64,000 bases of DNA from SAR324 cluster bacterium (GTDB lineage Bacteria; SAR324; NAC60-12): assembly GCA_015232315.1 (NCBI GenBank), contig JADFZZ010000018.1:27457-91456 (forward strand), read 5' to 3'. The notes beneath the pieces are model-generated. The model was not told the origin of the DNA, did not search any database, and was given only the letters and a program-made list of their open reading frames with translations. A program made the translations under genes and the position numbers. Shown piece by piece: positions 54,494-63,874 of the stretch (within the stretch, counting starts at the first letter, position 1; each line of letters starts with the position of its first letter).

Positions 54494-56128
54494 ATGCAAA
54501 TTGCTAGACTTTGGCAATATTTCATACTGTTGCCCGGATTCTTATTTTTCTTTGTTTCTCTTGTACAGGCTGATGAACAGGATGACATACTTCACGGACT
54601 GGTGTCAGAAAGCCGGACGACTATCAAGGAAACCATCGACAAAATTGCTGAAATCAATGACGGATTTTTTCTGCCTGTGCTTCAGGCCTTGAAAGACAGA
54701 CGACTTTTTCTCACTCCTGAGGGATTGGTACTGATTCAGGATGAAACCAGTTCCACAAACTTTCTGGATCCCAAAACAGGACAGAGTTTTAAACTAGAAT
54801 CTTCCGATTCCTTTTCATCTCCTGCTATCAACAATTCTGTTCGCCGGGCGATTGCTCCGGTGATCGCCCAGCTTCAACTGGTTTCGCCCAACATCGAGGA
54901 ACGTTTGAAGGCGGCTCAGGAACTGGTGGAAAAAAACAACCCTGACGCTGTGGACGCCCTGAAAAAAGCGCTGACTGTTGAAAAAGACCGCCAGGTCAGG
55001 GATGTCATGACCCTGGCTTTGGCACTGAATGAAATGAAAAGTGATGACAAATTCACCAGAATCAACGCCCTTAAAACCATTGGCGAATCAGGCGACAGAA
55101 GATCCAAATCTCTGCTGGAACCGTTGCTGGAACAAACGGGCGAAGGCCAGTGGACTGAACCTGATGCGGATATTCGGGAAGCCGTCAACAAGTCGCTGAG
55201 CGCGATCAATTCCAGACTCATGCTGTATGAAATGGCTGGAAATCTGTTCCGTGGAATCAGTCTGGGAAGCATTTTGCTTCTGGTTTCCCTCGGTCTGGCC
55301 ATCACCTTTGGCCTGATGAAAATCATCAACATGGCTCATGGGGAAATGCTCATGCTGGGAGCCTACAGCACCTATGTGATTCAGAACTTTTTTCATCAAT
55401 ATTTGCCCGACTGGTTTTCGTGGTATCTCCTCGCGGCCATTCCCACCGCCTTCATGGTGTCTGCCCTGACCGGGGTTCTGATGGAACGACTGGTGGTACG
55501 TTTTCTTTATGGCAGACCCCTTGAAACCCTGCTGGCGACATGGGGACTCAGTTTGTTGTTGATCCAGACCGTCCGGCTCATTTTTGGCGCCCAGAATGTG
55601 GAAGTCGCCAATCCGGAATGGGTCTCCGGCGGCATTCATGTGTCTCAGGGACTGGTTTTGCCTTATAACAGAATTGTGATCATCGTGTTTGTGATTATGG
55701 TGGTTACCGCTGTCTGGTATCTGTTTCAGCACACCGAACTGGGACTCAAGGTCAGGGCTGTGACTCAAAATCGACAGATGGCTTCGTGCGTGGGTATTTC
55801 CTCATCAAAAATTGATGCCTGGACGTTCGGGCTTGGCTCTGGCGTCGCAGGACTGGGAGGTTTGGCGCTGTCACAGATTGGCAACGTGAATCCGGAACTG
55901 GGACAGGGATATATCGTTGATTCCTTCATGGTGGTTGTGCTTGGCGGAGTCGGAAAACTGATTGGTACCATTCTGAGCGCGATGGGTCTGGGCGTGATTT
56001 CAAAATTCATGGAACCGCTGACCGGGGCTGTGTCTGCCAAGATTCTCATGCTGATTTTTATCATTCTGTTCATTCAAAAACGCCCTCAGGGAATGTTTGC
56101 TCTCAAAGGCAGAGCGGCTGATGAATAA
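54494..56128 (+). CDS. urtB: Urea ABC transporter permease UrtB
   Basis: A 544-residue LivH-type permease. It has a signal-like first helix and an extended periplasmic N-terminal region (~25-240) with helical repeats typical of proteobacterial UrtB, then eight to nine membrane helices (LAITFGLMKIINMAHGEMLM; GLGGLALSQIGNV; VVVLGGVGKLIGT). Forms the membrane channel with UrtC. Confidence 0.95.
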   Translation: MQIARLWQYFILLPGFLFFFVSLVQADEQDDILHGLVSESRTTIKETIDKIAEINDGFFLPVLQALKDRRLFLTPEGLVLIQDETSSTNFLDPKTGQSFKLESSDSFSSPAINNSVRRAIAPVIAQLQLVSPNIEERLKAAQELVEKNNPDAVDALKKALTVEKDRQVRDVMTLALALNEMKSDDKFTRINALKTIGESGDRRSKSLLEPLLEQTGEGQWTEPDADIREAVNKSLSAINSRLMLYEMAGNLFRGISLGSILLLVSLGLAITFGLMKIINMAHGEMLMLGAYSTYVIQNFFHQYLPDWFSWYLLAAIPTAFMVSALTGVLMERLVVRFLYGRPLETLLATWGLSLLLIQTVRLIFGAQNVEVANPEWVSGGIHVSQGLVLPYNRIVIIVFVIMVVTAVWYLFQHTELGLKVRAVTQNRQMASCVGISSSKIDAWTFGLGSGVAGLGGLALSQIGNVNPELGQGYIVDSFMVVVLGGVGKLIGTILSAMGLGVISKFMEPLTGAVSAKILMLIFIILFIQKRPQGMFALKGRAADE

Positions 56129-56139
56129 TAGCATTCAGC

Positions 56140-56176
56140 CATCAGTTTTCAGCACACTGACCGCTGAAAGCAGAGA
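56140..56176. repeat. TTCAGC-type inverted repeat
   Basis: GCATTCAGCCATCAGTTTTC is followed by the partly complementary CTGACCGCTGAAAGC, between urtB and urtC. The motif resembles the arms of the 6089-6226 element (GTTCAG…ATCAG…TCAGCAGTCAG). Confidence 0.4.
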
Positions 56177-56216
56177 ATTCGTAACGATTGAGTGAATAAC
56201 AAATCATAGAGGCATT

Positions 56217-57320
56217 ATGAAACGGTTTTCTGAACTTCATTCAAAAACAGGCTGGGCCTTCTTTGCCGCATGTCTGCTGAGTCTGCTGGTGCTTGTGCCT
56301 GTTCTCAATCTGGCTGTTCCGGTTGATTCCGCACTGCATGTTCCGGATTATCTGATTCCGCTCATTGGCAAGTATCTGTGTTTTGCCATTGTAGCGTTGG
56401 CGATGGATCTGATCTGGGGATACACCGGCATTCTCAGTCTGGGGCATGGGGTATTTTTCGCGCTTGGTGGTTATGCCATGGGCATGCATCTCATGCGGGC
56501 CATGTCCGGAGAAGGGGTTTACCGCAGTGAACTGCCGGATTTCATGGTGTTTCTGGATTGGAAGGAATTGCCCTGGTACTGGTATGGCTTTGATAATTTT
56601 TATTTTTCCATGCTGATGGTCCTGCTCATTCCGGGGTTGCTGGCCTATATTTTCGGCTATTTCGCGTTTCATTCCAGAATCAAGGGTGTTTACCTTTCGA
56701 TCATCACCCAGGCCATGACCTATGCCAGTATGCTGGCCTTTTTCAGAAATGACATGGGTTTTGGCGGCAACAACGGGCTTACCGACTTCAAGCACATTCT
56801 GGGTTTTTCATTGCAGGATCAGGGCACCAAAGTCGGCTTGTTCATTCTCACAGGTTTCATGCTTGGCAGTGTGTATCTGCTGTCACGATTCATTGTCACG
56901 TCCCGTCTGGGAAGAATCCTCATGGCGATCCGTGACGCCGAGCAACGGGTACGCTTTTCAGGTTATGATTCCACCAATTATAAATTGTTCGTCTGGACCC
57001 TGTCGGCTGTTTTGTGCGCCATCGCCGGAGCGCTGTATGTGCCGCAGGTCGGCATCATCAATCCCGGTGAAATGCAACCGTCAAACTCCATTGAAATGGC
57101 GATCTGGGTGGCGGTCGGCGGACGAGGAACCCTGTTGGGAGCTTTGGTCGGATCAGGAATTGTAAACAGTGCCAAAAGCCTGTTCACTGCCATGTTTCCG
57201 GATTTGTGGCTCTATTTTCTCGGCGTACTGTTTATTGCGGTCACCCTGTATTTTCCTCAGGGAATCGTGGGCTTGTTGCAACGGATCAGTCAGGGAGTGA
57301 AACATGGAAAACATCATTGA
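56217..57320 (+). CDS. urtC: Urea ABC transporter permease UrtC
   Basis: A 367-residue LivM-type permease with about nine membrane helices (LAMDLIWGYTGILSLGHGVFF, GFGGNNGLTDF). Pairs with UrtB. GAGG precedes ATG 56217 and its last 17 bases overlap urtD. Confidence 0.95.
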   Translation: MKRFSELHSKTGWAFFAACLLSLLVLVPVLNLAVPVDSALHVPDYLIPLIGKYLCFAIVALAMDLIWGYTGILSLGHGVFFALGGYAMGMHLMRAMSGEGVYRSELPDFMVFLDWKELPWYWYGFDNFYFSMLMVLLIPGLLAYIFGYFAFHSRIKGVYLSIITQAMTYASMLAFFRNDMGFGGNNGLTDFKHILGFSLQDQGTKVGLFILTGFMLGSVYLLSRFIVTSRLGRILMAIRDAEQRVRFSGYDSTNYKLFVWTLSAVLCAIAGALYVPQVGIINPGEMQPSNSIEMAIWVAVGGRGTLLGALVGSGIVNSAKSLFTAMFPDLWLYFLGVLFIAVTLYFPQGIVGLLQRISQGVKHGKHH

Positions 57321-58065
57321 TGTCCGGCATGGGGTTATCCTGTATATGGAAAAAATTTCGGTCAGTTTTGATGGTTTCAAGGCCTTGAATGAACTGAGCC
57401 TGTATATCAATGATGGTGAGTTACGCTGTATCATTGGCCCTAACGGGGCCGGCAAAACCACCATGATGGATGTGATCACCGGCAAAACCAGACCCGATAG
57501 CGGTGTCATTTATTTTGGACAGAAGATTGATCTCACTCAACTTTCCGAAAATGAAATTGTTCAGACAGGGATCGGCAGAAAATTTCAAAAACCAACGGTT
57601 TATCAGGAACACACGGTGTTCGAAAATCTGGAGTTGTCTGTCAATTCCAACAAAAGCGTTTGGTTCAGCATGTTCGCTCAACTGACTCCGGAACAAAAGG
57701 ATCGGATTGATTTTGTGCTCGAAACCATTGGACTCAAAGATGAAATCCATCGGAACGCGGGCTTGCTGTCTCACGGACAAAAACAATGGCTGGAAATCGG
57801 GATGCTGTTGATGCAGGACCCCCGACTGCTATTGGTCGATGAACCAGTGGCTGGAATGACTCCGCAGGAAATGGACAGAACCGCACAACTTCTGACCGAT
57901 CTTGCGGGAAAACACTCGGTGGTTGTGGTGGAACATGACATGGAATTTATCCGCTCCATCGCACGGAATGTCACAGTGCTTCATGAAGGAAGCGTGTTGG
58001 CGGAAGGCACCATGGAAGACATTCAAAACAATGAACAGGTCATGGAAGTTTATTTGGGAAATTAA
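57304..58065 (+). CDS. urtD: Urea ABC transporter ATP-binding protein UrtD
   Basis: A 253-residue LivG-type ATPase: Walker A GPNGAGKTT, signature LSHGQKQ, Walker B LLLVDEP, switch His in VVEHDMEFI. Energises urea import. GGGAG precedes the start, which lies inside the end of urtC. Confidence 0.96.
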   Translation: MENIIDVRHGVILYMEKISVSFDGFKALNELSLYINDGELRCIIGPNGAGKTTMMDVITGKTRPDSGVIYFGQKIDLTQLSENEIVQTGIGRKFQKPTVYQEHTVFENLELSVNSNKSVWFSMFAQLTPEQKDRIDFVLETIGLKDEIHRNAGLLSHGQKQWLEIGMLLMQDPRLLLVDEPVAGMTPQEMDRTAQLLTDLAGKHSVVVVEHDMEFIRSIARNVTVLHEGSVLAEGTMEDIQNNEQVMEVYLGN

Positions 58066-58080
58066 AAATTCGAGGAAGTT

Positions 58081-58776
58081 ATGCTATCCATACAAGGATT
58101 GAATCAGTACTATGGTGAAAGTCATACCCTGTGGGATGTGGACTTGACAATAAAATCTGGAACATGCCTCTGTCTTATGGGAAGAAACGGTGTGGGAAAA
58201 ACCACGCTGTTGAAAGCCATCATGGGACTGTTGCAAATTAAAAACGGCAGTATCAAACTGGATGAACAGGAACTTCAGGACAGTTCTTCGGATGTCCGGG
58301 TAAAAGCCGGTATCGGTTATGTCCCGCAAGGACGGGAAATCTTTCCGTTTTTGACCGTTGAGGAAAACCTCAAGGTGGGCCTGAGTGCCCGGCGTGACAA
58401 GGTCCGAACTGTTCCTGAAAAAATTTATGATCTGTTTCCGGTGCTCAAGGACATGGCAAACCGCAGAGGGGGAGACCTTTCAGGCGGTCAACAACAGCAA
58501 CTGGCCATTGGCCGGGCGCTGGCCACCAATCCGGATCTGCTCATTCTGGATGAACCCACTGAAGGCATTCAGCCCAACATTGTTCATGATATTGGCGACA
58601 TCATCATCAAACTGAATCAGGAAGAAAAACTGACAGTTTTGCTGGTCGAACAGAAACTTCCCTTTGCCCGGAGAGTTGCCAAAGAATTCTGTATCATGGA
58701 AAAAGGCCGTATTGTCGCCGGAGACTCGATTGATGCTCTGGATGACAAATTGATTCAGAAACACCTTGCTGTCTGA
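58081..58776 (+). CDS. urtE: Urea ABC transporter ATP-binding protein UrtE
   Basis: A 231-residue LivF-type ATPase: Walker A GRNGVGKTT, signature LSGGQQQQLA, Walker B LLILDEPTEGIQPN. The GIQPN form after Walker B is typical of UrtE. Completes the transporter; 15 bases after urtD. Confidence 0.96.
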   Translation: MLSIQGLNQYYGESHTLWDVDLTIKSGTCLCLMGRNGVGKTTLLKAIMGLLQIKNGSIKLDEQELQDSSSDVRVKAGIGYVPQGREIFPFLTVEENLKVGLSARRDKVRTVPEKIYDLFPVLKDMANRRGGDLSGGQQQQLAIGRALATNPDLLILDEPTEGIQPNIVHDIGDIIIKLNQEEKLTVLLVEQKLPFARRVAKEFCIMEKGRIVAGDSIDALDDKLIQKHLAV

Positions 58777-58844
58777 GAAAGCCTGTTTCTGAATTTCTTC
58801 CTGCTGTAAATAATTTGGTGATGAAATCCTGTGGCCCGCCACGA

Positions 58845-58912
58845 TGTCATCCCCGTGAAAATGGGGATCCAGGAGTGCGCCGATGGATTCCGTGTCAAGC
58901 ACGGAATGACAC
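58845..58912. repeat. REP-like palindromic repeat
   Basis: TGTCATCCCCGTG… to …CACGGAATGACA: an interrupted palindrome between urtE and ureJ. The same TGTCATCCC…ATGACA ends occur at 11512-11563 inside a miniature element. Confidence 0.6.
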
Positions 58913-58981
58913 CGTGCGATGGCTTGAATAGGTTGCCGTCACCAGAAACAATTTCTTTATAAATTTAACCAGGAGATCCTT

Positions 58982-59587
58982 ATGAAATTTTTCAGTAATA
59001 CAAAATTAAAAACCCTGCTTGCCACCCTTGCGTTTACAAGTGCCAGCGGAATCGCATTGGCGCATACCAATATGCTGGAACATGGTGGTTTGCTGGAAGG
59101 CTCCCTGCATCCGTTCACAGGCATGGACCACCTGCTGGCCATGCTGGTTCTCGGATTATGGGCCGTTCAACGTGGTGGAAAACAACTCTGGGTTTTACCG
59201 CTGGTGTTTCTTTCAGGAATGACAACCGGACTGCTTTCAGGAATTCAGGGATGGCAGATACCAATGGTTGAAACCGGTGTTGCCGCTTCAGTGTTCATTC
59301 TGGGAGTGCTCATTTCTGCACGCTCCCGTTTGCCTCAATGGACTGCTATGACTCTGACCGTGGCTTTCGGTTTTTTTCATGGGCAGGCTCATGGAAGTGA
59401 AATTCAACCGGATTCACAAATGCTTATGTGGTCTCTGGGCGCGATTATTTCTGCGGCGCTTCTGCATGGAACGGGAATGGGAACGGGTTACTTTCTGAAG
59501 CAATCCCTGCTACGGAAATATACCACTGCGCTGGGTGGAATGACTGCTTTTGCCGGCTTGACCTTGATCGCGTCCACCGTTGCCTGA
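58982..59587 (+). CDS. ureJ: HupE/UreJ-type nickel permease
   Basis: A 201-residue inner-membrane protein with a signal-like N-terminus ending AHTNML and about six helices. The conserved [16 protein letters not shown] segment and [10 protein letters not shown] carry the histidines of HupE/UreJ nickel carriers. Placed before ureA, it should supply nickel for urease. A plausible promoter (TTGCCG … TTTATA, ~58929-58962) precedes it. Confidence 0.9.
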   Translation: MKFFSNTKLKTLLATLAFTSASGIALAHTNMLEHGGLLEGSLHPFTGMDHLLAMLVLGLWAVQRGGKQLWVLPLVFLSGMTTGLLSGIQGWQIPMVETGVAASVFILGVLISARSRLPQWTAMTLTVAFGFFHGQAHGSEIQPDSQMLMWSLGAIISAALLHGTGMGTGYFLKQSLLRKYTTALGGMTAFAGLTLIASTVA

Positions 59588-59610
59588 ATCTGTTTCTTGA
59601 AAGGAATCCA

Positions 59611-59913
59611 ATGCATTTAACCACTCGGGAAATGGATAAACTGATGATCTTTATGGCCGGTGAACTTGCACGCAAACGCAAGGCTCGTGGACTCAAACTC
59701 AATTATCCTGAAGCCGTCGCCCTGATCACTTCGGAATTGCTGGAGGAAATCCGCAATGGCAAAACTGTCGCTGAAATCATGAGTCTGGGCAAAACTGTTT
59801 TAGCACGGGATGATGTGATGGAAGGCGTGCCGGAAATGATTCATGAGATTCAGGTGGAAGGCACTTTTCCAGACGGCACCAAGCTGGTCACGGTCCATCA
59901 TCCGGTGGTGTAA
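59611..59913 (+). CDS. ureA: Urease gamma subunit
   Basis: A 100-residue subunit of the nickel urease: [20 protein letters not shown] at the start, [10 protein letters not shown] and [20 protein letters not shown] at the end. The open frame extends back to 59428, but ATG 59611 with AAGGAATCCA upstream gives the standard N-terminus. Its stop touches the next start without a gap. Confidence 0.96.
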   Translation: MHLTTREMDKLMIFMAGELARKRKARGLKLNYPEAVALITSELLEEIRNGKTVAEIMSLGKTVLARDDVMEGVPEMIHEIQVEGTFPDGTKLVTVHHPVV

Positions 59914-60150
59914 ATGAAGACAACGGAATATTTTAACTATACCCGGACAAAATCTGATAGAGTTAGTATTAAGGAAGAGTGGATCGAATTGGTGATTCAA
60001 CATCCCTACAGAACAGAAGTACAATCCGATGGCAGAATAAGAAAATGGGGGAAAATTGAGCAAGAAAACAAGTATCTGCGTGTCATTCTGTTAGAAGATG
60101 GGGAAACTGTTCATAATGCTTTTTTCGATCGTTCATTCAAAGAAAGGTAA
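59914..60150 (+). CDS. Small DUF4258-like protein inside the urease operon
   Basis: A 78-residue protein with ELVIQHPYRTEVQSDGRIRKW and LRVILLEDGETVHNAFFD, a pattern like DUF4258-type small proteins often paired with DUF2283. Its ATG directly follows the ureA stop codon, so translation depends on reinitiation after ureA. Unrelated to known urease genes. Family call is tentative; a toxin-like role is only inferred from the pairing. Confidence 0.65.
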   Translation: MKTTEYFNYTRTKSDRVSIKEEWIELVIQHPYRTEVQSDGRIRKWGKIEQENKYLRVILLEDGETVHNAFFDRSFKER

Positions 60151-60153
60151 AAT

Positions 60154-60378
60154 ATGAAAGTTAAATACTTTGCTGATACAGACACGGCATTGATTGAGTT
60201 TGTCCAAAAAACAGTGTTTGAGACAAAAGAAATCAGTGAAAATGTTTATGTAGATCTGGATCAAGATGGAAATTTAATAACCATGACAATTGAACATGCA
60301 AAAACTAATGCAGGGTTATGGGAATTTTCATACCAGGAGATACAAGAATCCAAAGGTTATGCTGAACAGGTCGCGTGA
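60154..60378 (+). CDS. DUF2283 domain protein
   Basis: A 74-residue protein with the DUF2283 pattern: MKVKYFADTDTALIEF, then VYVDLDQDGNLITMTIEHA. AAAGGT precedes the start and the gene follows its partner by three bases. Function unknown. With the preceding gene it separates ureA from ureB. Confidence 0.8.
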   Translation: MKVKYFADTDTALIEFVQKTVFETKEISENVYVDLDQDGNLITMTIEHAKTNAGLWEFSYQEIQESKGYAEQVA

Positions 60379-60459
60379 GACAACGCTGGTATCAGAGCTA
60401 TTCATGACATCCTGTAATATTTAAACTTCAACATCTACAGATTGAGAGCAAGGAACTCC

Positions 60460-60831
60460 ATGATTCCAGGTGAATATCAGTTAAAACAAGAACCCCTTGA
60501 GGCCAATGTGGATCGTCCGGTGCTGACTCTCGAAGTCAGCAACACCGGAGACCGGCCTGTACAGATTGGCTCTCACTTCCATTTTTTTGAGGTCAACCGC
60601 TGGTTGCAATTTGATCGGGAACAGGCTTATGGAATGCGTCTGAATATTCCCGCAGGAACCGCCGTGCGTTTTGAACCCGGAGATTCCAGAGAAGTAGAAC
60701 TCGTCGCGTTGGGCGGCACACGGCAGATTTGGGGACTGAACGGCCTCATCAACGGCAGTCTGGATGATCCTCAGCTTCGTGAAACTGCCATGGACGCCAT
60801 AAAGTCATTTGTTGCGAAAGGAAACTCATGA
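60460..60831 (+). CDS. ureB: Urease beta subunit
   Basis: A 123-residue subunit with MIPGEY at the start, [21 protein letters not shown] and [17 protein letters not shown]. The C-terminus is ~15 residues longer than common. ATG 60460 has AAGGAACTCC. The stop overlaps the ureC start (ATGA). Confidence 0.95.
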   Translation: MIPGEYQLKQEPLEANVDRPVLTLEVSNTGDRPVQIGSHFHFFEVNRWLQFDREQAYGMRLNIPAGTAVRFEPGDSREVELVALGGTRQIWGLNGLINGSLDDPQLRETAMDAIKSFVAKGNS

Positions 60832-62534
60832 AAATCGATCGGCATGTGTATGCGGACCATTTTGGCCCGACGGTTGGAGACAAGGTAAGACTCGCTGATA
60901 CTGATTTGTGGCTGGAAGTGGAACAGGACCACACCGTGTATGGCGACGAATGCAAATTCGGCGGCGGAAAAGTGCTTCGGGATGGAATGGGACAATCGTC
61001 TTCCGTGACCAGAAATCAGGGGGCTCCGGATATGGTCATTACCAATGCGCTGATTGTGGATTACACCGGAATTTATAAAGCGGATGTGGCGATTCGGGAT
61101 GGCTTGATTTCCGGCATTGGCAAAGCTGGCAACTCTGGCATCATGCAAGGGGTTACCCAAGGCATGGAAATTGGGGCCTCTACTGAAATCATGGCAGGAG
61201 AAGGCCTGATTCTCACAGCCGGAGCGATTGACGCGCATGTGCATTTCATTTCACCCAATCAATTCCCTGAAGCGTTTTATTCCGGCATCACCACCCTGAT
61301 TGGCGGCGGCACTGGCCCTGCGACCGGTACCAATGCCACGACCTGCACGCCCGGTGCGTGGAACATCCGCAAAATGTATGAAGCGGTGGAATCCTTTCCC
61401 ATGAACTTCGGGTTTATGGGGAAGGGCAATTCGTCACTGCCGGATTCTTTGCGGGAGCAGGTCAAGGCTGGAGCGCTCGGACTCAAGCTCCATGAAGACT
61501 GGGGCACAACTCCGGCCGCGATTGATCAATGCCTGAGTGTGGCTGATGAGTTTGATGTTCAGGTGGCCATCCACACCGACACGCTGAATGAAGCAGGTTT
61601 TGTGGAAGACACCATTGCGGCGTTCAAGGGACGCACCATCCACACCTACCACACCGAAGGCGCCGGCGGCGGTCATGCGCCTGATATCATCAAACTGTGC
61701 GGCGAAGCCAATGTACTGCCATCTTCGACCAACCCGACCATGCCCTTTACCCGAAACACCATGGATGAACACCTGGACATGCTCATGGTCTGTCACCATC
61801 TGTCGCCTTCAATTCCTGAAGATGTCGCTTTTGCGGAATCACGAATACGGGCTGAAACCATTGCCGCCGAAGATATTCTGCATGATTTGGGGGCTTTCAG
61901 TGTGATTTCATCCGATTCCCAGGCGATGGGCCGGATTGGAGAAGTGATCTGCCGTACCTGGCAAACAGCGGACAAGATGAAAAAACAACGAGGAGCGCTT
62001 CCTGAAGACAAAGGTTCCAATGATAATTTCAGAATCCGGCGTTACATTGCAAAATACACGATCAATCCCGCCATCACTCATGGTGTGAGTCATATCATCG
62101 GCTCGATCGAAATTGGTAAAATGGCGGATCTTGTGCTGTGGAAACCCGCGTTTTTCGGTGTCAAACCTGAACTGATCATCAAGGGGGGATTCATTGCCGG
62201 TTCGGTGATGGGTGATGGCAACGCCTCGATTCCCACACCGCAACCCGTGATCTACCGACCGATGTTCGGTTCTTACGGACAAGCGCTGGATCATACCAGT
62301 GTGCATTTCGTGTCACAGGCAGGCATCGTCAATGGTTCGCTCAATGATCTCAGGCGAAAATCTGTTCCTGTAAGAAACTGCCGGAACATTGGCAAGAAGG
62401 ATTTGATCCTGAACAGTTATCAACCTCGAATTGAAGTGAATCCAGACACTTACGAAGTACGGGCTGACGGCCAGATTCTGACTTGTGAGCCGGCGTTGAT
62501 TTTACCGTTGGCTCAGCGGTATTTTCTATTTTGA
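60828..62534 (+). CDS. ureC: Urease alpha (catalytic) subunit
   Basis: A 568-residue amidohydrolase that hydrolyses urea to ammonia and carbamate. Nickel ligands His137 and His139 (DAHVHF), the carbamylated Lys220 (GLKLHEDWG), and the flap region [21 protein letters not shown] with its active-site His are intact. Full length, no disruption. Confidence 0.98.
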   Translation: MKIDRHVYADHFGPTVGDKVRLADTDLWLEVEQDHTVYGDECKFGGGKVLRDGMGQSSSVTRNQGAPDMVITNALIVDYTGIYKADVAIRDGLISGIGKAGNSGIMQGVTQGMEIGASTEIMAGEGLILTAGAIDAHVHFISPNQFPEAFYSGITTLIGGGTGPATGTNATTCTPGAWNIRKMYEAVESFPMNFGFMGKGNSSLPDSLREQVKAGALGLKLHEDWGTTPAAIDQCLSVADEFDVQVAIHTDTLNEAGFVEDTIAAFKGRTIHTYHTEGAGGGHAPDIIKLCGEANVLPSSTNPTMPFTRNTMDEHLDMLMVCHHLSPSIPEDVAFAESRIRAETIAAEDILHDLGAFSVISSDSQAMGRIGEVICRTWQTADKMKKQRGALPEDKGSNDNFRIRRYIAKYTINPAITHGVSHIIGSIEIGKMADLVLWKPAFFGVKPELIIKGGFIAGSVMGDGNASIPTPQPVIYRPMFGSYGQALDHTSVHFVSQAGIVNGSLNDLRRKSVPVRNCRNIGKKDLILNSYQPRIEVNPDTYEVRADGQILTCEPALILPLAQRYFLF

Positions 62535-62539
62535 GTACA

Positions 62540-62995
62540 ATGATGACTGTGATTGAAACGTTGTTGCAAGCCTTGCCTGACAAGGAAATTCCGGAAGGAA
62601 TGAAACATGATACGCTCACGCTGACATGGGAGGACCGCTGTCGGAGTCACGGAAAACGGCAAACGGATGGAGGTTTGGAGTTTGGTCTGTCCCTTCCTTC
62701 AGGGACGGTTCTCGAACAGGGCAACTGTTTGATACTGGAAGCAGAAAATGTGTTGATCGAAGTAGTGGAAGCCAATGAAAAAGTTCTGCTTATCAACCCG
62801 CTCACCCAATATCAATGGGCCTATTGGGCTTATCAGATCGGCAACAGACATCAGGCCTTGATGATCACAGAAAATGAACTGGTATGTATGGATGAACCTG
62901 CGGTTAGTATGCTTCTTCTTCAGTTGAAAGTTCCTTTTCGCAAGGCGGTCCGTGCCTTCCGTCCTGCCATCAAAGTGAGCGGCCACACTCATTAA
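62540..62995 (+). CDS. ureE: Urease accessory protein UreE
   Basis: A ~151-residue nickel metallochaperone: N-terminal peptide-binding domain (LTLTWEDRCRSHGKRQTDGG) and C-terminal metal-binding domain (YQIGNRHQALMI). The terminal His-rich tail is minimal (GHTH). TTG 62531 and ATG 62543 are alternative starts. Confidence 0.93.
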   Translation: MMTVIETLLQALPDKEIPEGMKHDTLTLTWEDRCRSHGKRQTDGGLEFGLSLPSGTVLEQGNCLILEAENVLIEVVEANEKVLLINPLTQYQWAYWAYQIGNRHQALMITENELVCMDEPAVSMLLLQLKVPFRKAVRAFRPAIKVSGHTH

Positions 62996-63005
62996 GCTTC
63001 AAATC

Positions 63006-63695
63006 ATGGATGCCACAACCTGGTTAAATGCCCTTCAGATTTGCGACAGTTTTTTTCCGGTGGGCGCCTTTGCCTATTCAGATGGACTGGAAACAGCCAT
63101 TGCTCATCAATGGGTGAGGGACCGTCAGACACTCAATCAATGGATGGAATCCTGGTGTGGGCACACCTTCCGGTTCTGTGAAGGTCCGGCGCTGTTGGGC
63201 GTGATGACGGCCTGGCATCAGAAAAACTGGAACACTCTCAGCGGAATTGATCATGAATTGACAGCCCTGAAACCCTCTTCTGAAGCCCGTGAAAGCTCCC
63301 ATACCCTGGGCAAGCGACTCCTCAAAACCAGTCTTCCTTTATATCCTGATTCCGATCTGGAGCAATTGCATGAAAAAATCCTTCAGGGGCAACTGAAAGG
63401 CAATTCAATCACGGTTTACGCGGTCTTGTTAAGTGTGGCTGGACTGAATGGTGAAGCGGCTCTGTTGAGTTACGGCTATATTCGTCTGACCGGGATGATT
63501 TCCGCGGCATTACGCCTGATGTCCTTTGGTCAACAGGAGGGACAGGCGGTTCTCAATGCCAGATTGAAAGATTTAGCCCGAATTACCCGGTTGATTCCTG
63601 ATTCAGAGGCTCCCCTCCTGCTGAATTTTTCGCCCGTCGTTGATATCGCACAAATGAATCATCCGTTTCTGTATTCCCGCCTGTTTCGGTCATAA
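63006..63695 (+). CDS. ureF: Urease accessory protein UreF
   Basis: A 229-residue helical protein with LQICDSFFPVGAFAYSDGLETA and a closing LNFSPVVDIAQMNHPFLYSRLFRS. UreF joins UreG and UreD in activating apo-urease. ureG and ureD do not follow within the window; repeats come instead. Confidence 0.95.
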   Translation: MDATTWLNALQICDSFFPVGAFAYSDGLETAIAHQWVRDRQTLNQWMESWCGHTFRFCEGPALLGVMTAWHQKNWNTLSGIDHELTALKPSSEARESSHTLGKRLLKTSLPLYPDSDLEQLHEKILQGQLKGNSITVYAVLLSVAGLNGEAALLSYGYIRLTGMISAALRLMSFGQQEGQAVLNARLKDLARITRLIPDSEAPLLLNFSPVVDIAQMNHPFLYSRLFRS

Positions 63696-63745
63696 CCTCC
63701 ATGGTTTCCCTCCTCAGCAAGATTTCAAGCTGTGCAGGTATTTTT

Positions 63746-63784
63746 TTAGCCACGAAGTACACGAAAAACATCAGAAACACGAAA
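63746..63784. repeat. Dispersed AGCCACGAAGTACACGAA repeat
   Basis: TTAGCCACGAAGTACACGAA followed by CATCAGAAACACGAAAG, a repeat type common between genes in many bacteria. Non-coding. Confidence 0.5.
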
Positions 63785-63796
63785 GAAAAAAAGAAT

Positions 63797-63874
63797 GGTA
63801 GCCCCGGGTTACGTCCCGGGCAATGTCATCAACTTAAGGAATTCGTCGCCGGGAAGTCCCCCTTTTCAAAGGGG
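63797..63874. repeat. Partial GGTAG repeat plus CCCCCTTTTCAAAGGGG palindrome
   Basis: GGTAGCCCCGGGTTACGTCC (63797-63820 region) is the left half of the 72-bp repeat seen at 47528. It is followed by the palindrome CCCCCTTTTCAAAGGGG (63858-63874). The rest of 63875-64000 shows only a 38-codon frame I do not support. Confidence 0.55.
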
